NCBI RefSeq assembly: GCF_003086295.3 | Contig: NC_092052.1 | Location: forward strand, 73,897,559-73,961,558 | Length of the DNA stretch: 64,000 nucleotides | Direction of reading: 5' to 3' | DNA from: Arachis hypogaea | Lineage: Eukaryota > Streptophyta > Magnoliopsida > Fabales > Fabaceae | Shown: one piece after another, positions 22,276-31,991 of the stretch | Layout: each line of letters starts with the position of its first letter | How positions within the stretch are numbered: position 1 is the first letter of the stretch | Translations under genes and position numbers: made by a program | The notes under the pieces: model-generated | What the model was told of the DNA's origin: nothing | The model's input: the letters and a program-made list of their open reading frames with translations, nothing else | Databases searched by the model: none

Positions 22276-22857
22276 TGATGAGCGGATAATTTATACGCTT
22301 TTTGGCATTGTTTTTAGGTAGTCTTTAGTATGATTTAGTTAGTTTTTACTATATTTTTATTAGTTTTTATGCAAAAATCACATTTATGGACTTTACTATG
22401 AGTTTGTGTGTTTTTCTGTGATTTCAGGTATTCTCTAGCTGAAATTGAGGGATCTGAGCAAAAATCTGATTCAGGCTGAAAAAAAAGACTGCTGATGTTG
22501 TTGGATTCTGACCTTCTGACACTCAAAATGGATTTTCTGGAGCTACAAAAGTCCAACTGGAGCGCTCTCAATTGCGTTGGAAAGTAGACATCCAGGGCTT
22601 TCTAACAATATATAATAGTCCATACTTTGCCTGAGTTTAGATGACGCAAACTGGCATTCAACGCCAGCTTTCTGCCCTATTCTGAAGTTAAACGCCAGAA
22701 ACAGGTTGCAAAGCAGAGTTAAACGCCAGAAACAGGTTACAAACTGACGTTTAACTCCAAGGAAGACCTCTACACGTGAAAGCTTCAATGCTCAGCCCAA
22801 GCACACACCAAGTGGGCCCGGAAGTAGATTTCTGCATCATTTACTTATTTCTGTAAC
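22276..22857 (+). repeat. LTR, left part, split by a nested element
   Basis: The TGATGAGCGG start follows a PPT module. The LTR is interrupted after CTGTAAC at 22857, and its continuation (GTAACCCTAGTAAC...) is at 33715. It carries four 31-bp phased palindrome-like units at about 22650-22760. Confidence 0.85.
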
Positions 22858-24580
22858 TGATGAGCGGATAATTTATACGCTTTTTGACAGTGTTTTTAGT
22901 ATGTTTTTAGTAGGATCTAGTTACTTTTAGGGATGTTTTCATTAGTTTTTATATTAAATTCACATTTCTGGACTTTACTATGAGTTTGTGTGTTTTTCTG
23001 TGATTTCAGGTATTTTCTGGCTGAAATTGAGGGACTTGAGTAGAAATCAGATTCAGAGGTTGAAGAAGGACTGCTGATGCTGTTGGATTCTGACCTCCCT
23101 GCACTCAAAGTGGATTTTCTGGAGCTACAGAAATCGAAATGGCGTGCTTCTAATTGCGTTGGAAAGTAGACATCCAGGGCTTTCCAGCAATGTATAATAG
23201 TCCATACTTTGGCCAAGAATAGATGACGTAAACTGGCGTTCAACACCAGCTCTCTGCCCAAATCTGGCGTCCAGTGCCAGAAAAGGATCCAAAACCAGAG
23301 TTGAACGCCAGAAATGGATCAAAACCTGGCGTTCAACTCCACAAATGGCCTCTGCACGTGGAAAGATAAGGCTCAGCCCAAGCACACACCAAGTGGGCCC
23401 CGGAAGTGGATTTATGCATCAATTACTTACTTCTGTAAACCCTAGTAGCTAGTTTATTATAAATAGGACCTTTTACTAGTCTTTTTGACAATCTTTGATC
23501 AGTTGTATGCTATCTTAGATCACGTTTGAGGGCTGGCCATCTCGGCCATGCCTGGACCTTTCACTTATGTAATTTTAACGGTAGAGTTTCTACACTCCAT
23601 AGATTAAGGTGTGGAGCTCTGCTGTTCCTCAAAGATTAATGCAAAGTACTACTGTTTTCTATTCAATTCATCTTATTTCGCTTCTAAGATATCCATTCGC
23701 ACCCAAGAACGTGATGAAGGTGATGATTATGTGTGACGCTCATCACCATTCTCCCCTATGAACACGTGCCTGACAAACACTTCCGTTCTACATGAAATAA
23801 ACTAGAATGAATATCTCTTAGATCTCCTAACCAGAATCTTCGTGGCGTAAGCTAGAATGATGGCGGCATTCAAGAGAATCCGGAAAGTCTAAACCTTGTC
23901 TGTGGTATTCCGAGTAGGATTCAATGATTGAATGACTGTGACGAGCTTCAAACTCGCAAGTGCTGGGCGTTAGTGACAGACGCAAAAGGAGGGTGAATCC
24001 TATTCCAGCATGATCGAGAACCGACAGATGATTAGCCGTGCTGTGACAGAGCATGTGAGCATATTTTTCACTGAGAGGAGGGGATGTAGCCACTGACAAT
24101 GGTGATGCCCTTGCATAAAGCCAGCCATGGAATGGAGTAAGACTGATTGGATGAAGATAGCAGGAAAGCAGAGGTTCAGAGGAACGAAGGCATCTCCATT
24201 CGCTTATCTGAAATTCTCACCAATGAATTACATAAGTATTTCTATCCCTATTTTATTATATTAAATTCGAAAACACCATTATCAATTTATATCTGCCTAA
24301 CTGAGATTTGCAAGGTGACGATAGCTTGCTTCATACCAACAATCTCCGTGGGATTCGACCCTTACTCACGTAAGGTATTACTTGGATGACCCAGTGCACT
24401 TGCTGGTTAGTTGTATCAAAGTTGTGAACCATGGTGTTGGCACCATGTTCTTGGCGCCATTGCCAGGGAAAGAAAGAGCCATGAATTTTATATAATCAAA
24501 GTGTAATCACGATTGCGCGTACCAAGTTGCTCACGTTGCCAGGGATTGTTTGAGCCTGGACATCACAATTTCGTGCACCA
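22858..24580 (+). repeat. 5' LTR (1723 bp)
   Basis: It runs from TGATGAGCGG to TTCGTGCACCA. A TATA box TATAAATA lies at 23458-23465, in the usual place for the promoter, after the phased palindromes (23231-23345). Its 3' end holds two degenerate primer-site relics at 24452-24469 and 24528-24545, each preceded by an LTR-end-like ACCA. Confidence 0.92.
23458..23465 (+). promoter_or_regulatory. LTR TATA box
   Basis: TATAAATA. It is conserved in the 3' LTR at 32592-32599 and in the LTR at 39916-39923, and is the probable start of element transcription. Confidence 0.6.
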
Positions 24581-24586
24581 AGTTTT

Positions 24587-24663
24587 TGGCGCCGTTGCCG
24601 GGGATTGTTTGAGCCTGGACATCACAATTTCGTGCACCAAGTTTTTGGCGCCGTTGCCGGGGA
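24587..24663 (+). other. Tandemly duplicated tRNA-Asp primer-binding site
   Basis: TGGCGCCGTTGCCGGGGA, a perfect 18-nt complement of the tRNA-Asp end, occurs at 24587-24604 and again at 24646-24663. It lies within a 59-bp tandem duplication that also repeats the last bases of the LTR (TTTCGTGCACCA). Confidence 0.9.
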
Positions 24664-26566
24664 TTGTTCGAGTTTGGACAACTGACGGTTCATCTTGTTG
24701 CTCAGATTAGGTAATTTTCTTTTTATTTTATTTTCAAAAAAAAAATTTCAAAAATATTTCTAAAATTTTTTCATCTGTTTTTGAAAATAATACAAAAATG
24801 TTTTCAAAAATTTTATTCAAAATTTTTAAGAATGAATTCTAGTGTTTCATGAAGCATGTGAAGCCTGGCTGGCTGTAAAAGCCATGTCTAAATTCTTTTG
24901 GACTGAGGCTTCCAACCATCAGCTGTTACACGACTGTAGGGTATGTCAGGCGTGTCATGTCTGAATTACATGCTGAAGCTTGGCTGGCCATTGGCCATGT
25001 CTAGTGTTTTGGACCGGAGCTTTCATTGAAAGCTTGGCTGGCTAGTGAGCCATGTCTAATTCCTGGACTGAAGCTTTAGACTAAGAATGCTAGATTCCTG
25101 GAATTCATATTAAAAATTTTGGAATCCTTATTTTTGTTTTTCAATTAATTTTTCGAAAAAAAATACAAAAAATTAAAAAAATCATAAAAATCAAAAACAT
25201 TTTTTGTGTTTCTTGTTTGAGTCTTGAGTCATGTCATAAGTTTGGTGTCACTTGCATATGCATCTTGCATTTTTTCGAAAATATCATGTATTCATAGTGT
25301 TCTTCATGATCTTCAAGTTGTTCTTGGTAAGTCTTCTTGTTTGATCTTGATGATTTTTTGTTTTGTGTCTTTTCATGTTTATCATATGCATTCTTGAATT
25401 CTTAGTGTCTAAGCATTAAAGAATTCTAAGTTTGGTGTCTTGCATGTTTTCTTTGTATTAAAAATTTTTCAAAATTGTGTCTATGATGTTCATCTTGACA
25501 TCCAAAGTGTTCTTGGTGTTCATCTTGACATTCATAGCATTCTTGCATGCATCACATGTTTTGATCTAAAATTCTCATGCATTGCATCATTTTTCTTGTT
25601 TTTCTCTCTCTTCATTAAAAATTCAAAAATCAAAAAAATATCTTTCCCTTTTTCTCTCTCATCAAATTCAAAAATTTGAGTTGACTTTTTCAAAATCTTT
25701 TTAAAATCAAGTTGTTTCTTATGAGTCAAATCAAATTTTCAATTTGAAAATCTTATCTTTTTCAAAATCTTTTTCAAAAATCAAATCTTTTTCAAAATTC
25801 TTAGTTATTCTCGAAAATTCCAAAAATATTTTTCAAAAATCTTTTTCTTATTTTTATATCAAAATTTTCGAAAATAACAATAACAATTAATGTTTTGATT
25901 CAAAAATTTCAAGTTTGTTACTTACTTGTTAAGAAAGATTCAAACTTTAAGTTCTAGAATCATATCTTGTGATCTCTTGTGAATCAAGTCATTAATTGTG
26001 ATTTTAAAAATCCAATCTTTTTCAAAAATAATTTCAATCATATCTTTTCAAAAAAATCTTATCTTTTTCAAAAATTTGATTTCAAAATATCTTCTCTAAC
26101 TTCCTAACTTCTTATCTTTTCAAAATTGATTTTCAAATTTGTTTCAACTAACTAACTAACTTTTTGTTTGTTTCTTAACTTTTTCAAAACTACCTAACTA
26201 ACTCTCTCTCTCTCATTTTTGAAAATATCTTCCCCCTTTTTCAAAATTTCTTTTTAATTTATTAATTATTTTAAATTTTAAATCTTAATTTTCGAAAATT
26301 ACTAACATTTTTCAAAAACTATTTTCAAAAATCACTAACTCTTTTTCAAAAATTGTTTTCGAAAATTCCTTCTCTCTCATCTTATTCTATTTATTTATTC
26401 ATCTACTAACATCTCATCTCACATATCAACCTTCCTCACAGTTGTGTTTCTTCCATTATATTACATTCTTTGTCTCCCCCTCTTCTTCTACTCACAAAGG
26501 AATCCCTATACTGTGGTATAAAGGATTTCTATTATTATTATTTTTCTGTGCCCTCTTCTTTGTCAT
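24664..26566 (+). other. AT-rich leader of the complete element
   Basis: The untranslated leader holds three imperfect repeats of a GAAGCTTGGCTGGC...GCCATGTCTA...GGACTGAAGCTT unit at 24850-25080. It also has TAAGTTTGGTGT at 25237-25248 and 25427-25438, and a long run of TTTTCAAAAATC-like words from 25600 to 26360. It would suit RNA packaging or translation control, but nothing proves this. No gene is seen. Confidence 0.6.
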
Positions 26567-28828
26567 ATGAGCAGGAGCAAGGATAAGAACATTCTTATGG
26601 AAGCAGATCCAGAACCTGAAAGGACTCTAAAAAGGAAACTAAGAGAAGCTAAAATACAACAATCTAGAGATAACCTTTCAGAAATTTTCGAACAGGCAGA
26701 GGAGATGGCAGCCGAAAATAATAATAATGTAAGGAAGATGCTTGGTGACTTTACTGCACCTAATTCCAATTTACATGGAAGAAGCATCTCCATTCCTGCC
26801 ATTGGAGAAAACAACTTTGAGCTGAAACCTCAATTAGTTTCTCTGATGCAGCAGAACTGTAAGTTTTATGGACTTCCATCTGAAGATCCTTTTCAGTTCT
26901 TAACTGAATTCTTACAGATATGTGATACTGTTAAGACTAATGGAGTAGATCCTGAAGTCTACAGGCTCATGCTTTTCCCTTTTGCTATAAGAGACAGAGC
27001 TAGATTATGGTTGGATTCTCAACCCAAAGACAGCCTGAACTCTTGGGATAAGCTGGTCACGGCTTTCTTAGCCAAGTACTTTCCTCCTCAAAAGCTGAGC
27101 AAGCTTAGAGCTAATGTTCAAACCTTCAGATAGAAAAAAGGTGAATCCCTCTATGAAGCTTGGGAAAGATACAAACAGTTGACCAAAAAGTGTCCTTCTG
27201 ACATGCTTTCAGAATGGACCATCCTGGATATATTCTATGATGGTTTATCTGAGCTATCAAAAATGTCACTGGACACTTCTGCAGGTGGATCAATTCACCT
27301 AAAGAAAACGCCTGCAGAAGCTCAAGAACTCATTGACATGGTTGCTAATAACCAGTTCATGTACACTTCTGAAAGGAATCCTGTAAGCAATGGGACGCCT
27401 ATGAAGAAGGGAGTTCTTGAAGTTGATACTCTGAATGCCATATTGGCTCAGAATAAAATATTGACTCAGCAAGTCAATATGATCTCTCAGAGTCTGAATG
27501 GAATGCAAGCTGCATCCAACAGTACTCAAGAGGCTTCTTATGAAGAAGAAGCTTATAATCCTGAGAACCCTGCAATAGCAGAGGTGAATTACTTAGGTGA
27601 ACCTTATGGAAACACCTATAACTCATCATGGAGAAATCATCCAAATTTCTCATGGAAGGATCAAAAGCCTCAACAAGGCTTTAATAATGGTGGAAGAAAC
27701 AGGTTTAACAATAATAAACCTTTTCCATCATCCACTCAGCAACAGACAGAGAACTCTGAACAAAATGCTTCTAATTTAGCAAATCTAGTCTCTGATCTAT
27801 CCAAGGCCACTGTGAGCTTCATGAATGAAACAAGGTCTTCCATTAGAAATTTGGAAGCACAAGTGGGCCAGCTGAGTAAAAGGATCACTGAAATCCCTCC
27901 CAGTACTCTCCCAAGCAATACAGAAGAGAATCCAAAAGGAGAGTGCAAGGCCATTGACATAAGCAAAATGGCCGAACCCAAAGAGGGAGAGGAAGACGCA
28001 AATCCCAAGGAGGAAGACCTCCTAGGACGTCCAGTGATCAATAAGGAGCTTCCCTCTGAGGAACCAAAGGACTCTGAGGCTCATCTAGAGACCATAGAGA
28101 TTCCATTGAACCTCCTTATGCCCCTCATGAGCTCTGATGAGTATTCCTCTTCTGAAGAGAATGAGGATGTTACTGAAGAGCAAACTGCCAAGTTTCTTGG
28201 TGCAATCATGAAGCTGAATGCCAAATTATTTGGCATTGATACTTGGGAAGTTGAACCTTCCTTGTTCATCAATGAACTAAGTGATCTGGATCAACTGACA
28301 TTGCCTCAGAAGAGACAGGATCCTGGAAAGTTCATAATACCCTGTACCATAGGCACCATGATCTTTAAGGCTCTGTGTGACCTTGGTTCAAGAATAAACC
28401 TCATGCCCCTCTCTGTAATAGAGAAACTGGGAATATATGGGGTGCAAGCTGCTAAAATCTCATTAGAGATGGCAGACAGTTCAAGAAAACAGGCTTATGG
28501 ACAAGTAGAGGACGTGTTAGTAAAGGTTGAAGGCCTTTACATCCCTGCTGATTTCATAGTCCTGGATACTGGAAAGGAAGAGGATGAATCCATCATCCTA
28601 GGAAGACCTTTCCTGGCCACAGCAAGAGCTGTGATTGATGTTGACAAAGGTGAACTAGTCCTTCAATGGAATGAGGACTCCCTTGTATTTAAAACTCAAG
28701 GATCTCCCTCTGCAACCATGAAGAGGAAGCAGAAAAAAATTCTCTCAAAGCAGAGTCAACCAGAGCCCCCACAGTCAAACTCTAAGTTTGGTGTTGGAGA
28801 GTTTCAACAAAGCTCTGCACATCTGTGA
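26567..28828 (+). pseudogene. gag-protease polyprotein with one in-frame stop
   Basis: The ATG at 26567 (ATGAGCAGGAGCAAGG) is shared with the copies at 34637 and, mutated, at 47065. The reading length is about 753 codons. Residues 1-60 are charged, and the capsid-like region is at about 85-260 (LKPQLVSLMQQNCKF, FRIGH-less FPFAIRDRARLWLDS, NSWDKLVTAFLAKYFPP). An Asn/Gln-rich linker follows, a helical segment (SFMNETRSSIRNLEAQVGQL), then a retropepsin at about 600-720 with CDLGS, ADFIVLD and ILGRPFLATA. No CCHC zinc knuckle is visible. The only lesion is TAG at 27131-27133, where relatives have Gln. Read-through or helper gag could compensate. Confidence 0.85.
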
Positions 28829-28877
28829 GGCTCCATGAGAGCCCACTGTCAAGCTATTGACATTAAAGAAGCGCTTG

Positions 28878-28893
28878 TTGGGAGGCAACCCAA
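28878..28893 (+). promoter_or_regulatory. Stem-loop TTGGG-AGGCAA-CCCAA
   Basis: Located 50 bases after the gag-protease stop; conserved in all copies of the family in this window. Confidence 0.5.
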
Positions 28894-29033
28894 TGTTTAT
28901 TTATCTAACTATATTTTTCTTAGTTATATATCTTTGTAGGTTCATGATCATGTGGAGTCACAAAATAAATATAAAAATTGAAAACAGAATCAAAAACAGC
29001 AGAAGAAAAATCACACCCTGGAGGAGCATCTGT

Positions 29034-29206
29034 CTGGCGTTCAGCGCCAGAACAGAGCATGGTTCTGGCGCTGAACGCCCAAAATGGGCAGCTTCTGGGC
29101 GCTGAACGCCAGAACAGGCATGGTTCTGGCGTTCAACGCCAGAAATGGCACACAAATGGGCATTGAACGCCCAAAATGGCCACCAACCTGGCGCTGAACG
29201 CCCAGA
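29034..29206 (+). repeat. 31-bp phased palindrome array, 6 units
   Basis: Units start at about 29034, 29065, 29096, 29126, 29157 and 29188. Here the palindrome centres read TTCA, CTGA or TTGA instead of TTTA, while CTGGCG/CGCCAG (or GGGCG/CGCCC) arms and the period are kept. Confidence 0.85.
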
Positions 29207-29658
29207 GTTGGGTGCAAAGGCATTTTTACATGCCTAATGGGTGCAGGGATGTAAATCCTTGAACACCTCAGGATCTGTGGACCCCACAGGATCCCCACCT
29301 ACCTCCACTCACTTCTTCTCACCACTCTCTTTCACACAACTCCATAAACACTCTTCCCCAAAAACTCTTCACCAATCACCTCAAACTCTCTTCCCCATCA
29401 CCTGTTCACCACTCACATCCATCCACTCTTCCCCATAAATCTACCTCATAAACTCCACCTACCTTCAAAATTCAAAACCAATTTCCCACCCAAACCCACC
29501 CATATGGCCGAAACCTTTCCCCCCTCCCTTCCTTATATAAAGCCCTCCAATCTTCATCAAATTCACACAACACACCCCTCTACACCCTTCTTGGCCGAAC
29601 CACATCACCCTCTCCCTCTCCTCCATTTCTTCTTCTTCTTCATCTATTCTTTCTTTTA

Positions 29659-29693
29659 TTGCTCGAGGGCGAGCAAAATTCTAAGTTTGGTGT
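29659..29693 (+). promoter_or_regulatory. ORF2-upstream hairpin plus TAAGTTTGGTGT
   Basis: TTGCTCG-AGGG-CGAGCAA (29659-29676) then TAAGTTTGGTGT (29682-29693), 38 bases before the ORF2 start. Confidence 0.65.
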
Positions 29694-29731
29694 GGTAAAA
29701 GCATAAGCTTTTTGTTTTTCCATTACCATTG

Positions 29732-30874
29732 ATGGCACCTAAGACCGGAGAATCCTCTAGAAAGGGGAAAGGAAAGACAAAAGCTTCCACATCCGAGTCA
29801 TGGGAGATGGAAAGGTTCATCTCCAAAGCCCATCAAGACCACTTCTATGATGTTGTGGCCAAGAAGAAGGTGATCCCTAAGGTCCCTTTCAAACTCAAAA
29901 GAAATGAGTATCCGGAGATCCGACATGAAATTCAAAGAAGAGGTTGGGAAGTTCTAACAAATTCCATCCAACAAGTCGGCATCCTAATGGTTCAAGAGTT
30001 CTATGCCAATGCATGGATCACCAAGAACCATGATCAAAGTAAGAACCCGGATCCAAAGAACTATGTTACAATGGTTCGGGGGAAATACTTAGATTTTAGT
30101 CCGGAAAATGTGAGGTTGGCGTTCAACTTGCCAAACATGGAAGAGAACGCACGCCCCTACACAAGGAGAGTCAACTTTGATCAAAGGTTGGACCAAGTCC
30201 TTATGGACATATGTGTAGAAGGAGCTCAATGGAAGGTTGACTCCAAAGGTAAGCCGGTTCAACTAAGAAGTTTGGACCTCAAGCCTATAGCTAGAGGATG
30301 GTTGGAGTTCATTCAATGCTTAATCATTTCCACTAGCAACCGGTCTGAAGTTACTATAGACCGGGCCATCATGATCCATAGTATCATGATTGGAGAAGAG
30401 GTGGAAGTTCATGAGATTATACCTCAAGAACTCTACAAGGTGGCTGACAAGTCCTCCACTATGGCAAGGTTAGCCTTTCCTCACCTCATTTGCCACCTAT
30501 GCAATTCGGCTGGGATTGACATAGAGGGAGATATCCTCATTAAAGAGGACAAGCCCATCACTAAGAAAAAGATGGAGCAAGCAAGAGAGCCCAGTCATGG
30601 AGCTCAAGAGGCGCAAGAAGCTCATTTACATGAGATCCCGGAGATGCCTCAAATGCACTTTCCTCCACAAAATTATTGGGAGCAAATCAACACCTCCCTA
30701 GGAGAATTGAGTTCCAATATGGGACAACTAAGGGTGGAACATCAAGAGCACTCCATCATGCTTCATGAAATAAGAGAAGATCAAAAAGCAATGAGGGAGG
30801 AGCAACAAAGACAAGGAAGAGACATAGAAAAGCTCAGGGACATCATTGGTTCCTCAAGAAGGAAACATCACTAA
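29732..30874 (+). CDS. ORF2, putative plant transposon protein type (380 aa), intact
   Basis: The start ATGGCACC is chosen because the broken copies at 37729 and 44146 start at the same place. Residues 1-25 are Lys/Ser-rich (SSRKGKGKTKAS, possible nuclear signal). Residues about 30-260 form the main domain: ERFISKAHQDHFYDVV, RHEIQRRGWEVL, MVQEFYANAW, YLDFSPENVRLAFNLP, PIARGWLEFIQCLI, RAIMIHSIMIGEEV, LAFPHLICHLC. Residues about 310-375 look coiled coil with a basic end. From memory this is the putative plant transposon protein family of retroelement ORFs; no enzymatic motif is evident. It follows a hairpin module and may be made from a separate or internally initiated RNA. Confidence 0.8.
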   Translation: MAPKTGESSRKGKGKTKASTSESWEMERFISKAHQDHFYDVVAKKKVIPKVPFKLKRNEYPEIRHEIQRRGWEVLTNSIQQVGILMVQEFYANAWITKNHDQSKNPDPKNYVTMVRGKYLDFSPENVRLAFNLPNMEENARPYTRRVNFDQRLDQVLMDICVEGAQWKVDSKGKPVQLRSLDLKPIARGWLEFIQCLIISTSNRSEVTIDRAIMIHSIMIGEEVEVHEIIPQELYKVADKSSTMARLAFPHLICHLCNSAGIDIEGDILIKEDKPITKKKMEQAREPSHGAQEAQEAHLHEIPEMPQMHFPPQNYWEQINTSLGELSSNMGQLRVEHQEHSIMLHEIREDQKAMREEQQRQGRDIEKLRDIIGSSRRKHH

Positions 30875-31954
30875 GGTGGATTCATTCCTTGTTCTTATTT
30901 CTTCTGTTTTTCGTTTTCTATGTTGTGTGCTTATCCATGTTTGTGTCTTCATTATATGATCATTAGTAGTTAGTAACTTTGTCTTAAAGTTATGAATGTC
31001 CTATGAATCCATCACCTCTCTTAAATGAAAAATGTTTTAATTCAAAAGAACAAGAAGTACATGAGTTTCGAATTTATCCTTGAACTTAGCTTAATTATAT
31101 TGATGTGGTGACAATGCTTCTTGTTTTCTGAATGTATGCTTGAACAGTGCATATGTCTTTTGAAGTTGTTGTTTAAGAATGTTAAATATGTTGGCTCTTG
31201 AAAGAATGATGACTAGGAGACATGTTATTTGATAATCTGAAAAATCATAAAAATGATTCTTGAAGCAAGAAAAAGCAGCAAAGAACAAAGCTTGCAGAAA
31301 AAAAAAGGGGCGAAAAAAAATAAAAAAAAATAGAAAGAAAAAGAAAAAGCAAGCAGAAAAAGCCAATAACCCTTAAAACCAAAAGGCAAGGGCAAATAAA
31401 AAGGATCCCAAGGCTTTGAGCATCAGTGGATAGGAGGGCCTAAAGGAATAAAATCCTGGTCTAAGCGGCTAAACCAAGTTGTCCCTAACCATGTGCTTGT
31501 GGCGTGTAGGTGTCAAGTGAAAACTTGAGACTGAGCGGTTAAAGTCAAGGTCCAAAGCAAAAAAAAGAGTGTGCTTAAGAACCCTGGACACCTCTAATTG
31601 GGGACTTTAGCAAAGCTGAGTCACAATCTGAAAAGGTTCACCCAATTATGTATCTGTGGCATTTATGTATCCGGTGGTAATACTGGAAAATAAAGTGCTT
31701 AGGGCCACGGCCAAGACTCATAAAAAAACTGTGTTCAAGAATCATCATACTGAACTAGGAGAATCAATAACACTATCTGAACTCTGAGTTCCTATAGATG
31801 CCAATCATTCTGAACCTCAATGGATAAAGTGAGATGCCAAAACTATTCAAGAGGCAAAAAGCTATAAGTCCCGCTCATTTGATTGGAGCTATGTTTCATT
31901 GATAGTTTGGAATTTATAGTATATTCTCTTCTTTTTATCCTATTTGATTTTCAG
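30875..31954 (+). other. 3' untranslated region of the complete element
   Basis: Non-coding; an A-rich tract at 31260-31350 and landmarks shared with the other copies. The frame on the minus strand at 31091-31366 mirrors the A-rich tract and is not a gene. Confidence 0.6.
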
Positions 31955-31991
31955 TTGCTTGGGGACAAGCAACAATTTAAGTTTGGTGTTG
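31955..31991 (+). promoter_or_regulatory. Hairpin plus polypurine-tract-position motif before 3' LTR
   Basis: TTGCTTG-GGGA-CAAGCAA (31955-31972), then AATT and TAAGTTTGGTGTTG ending exactly at the LTR start 31992. By position it must contain the plus-strand primer, although it is not a classical all-purine tract. Confidence 0.7.

Noticed and set aside
24587..24604. tRNA-Asp gene fragment
   Set aside because: Only the 18-nt complement of the tRNA 3' end is present, at the fixed distance from LTR ends; it is a primer-binding site.
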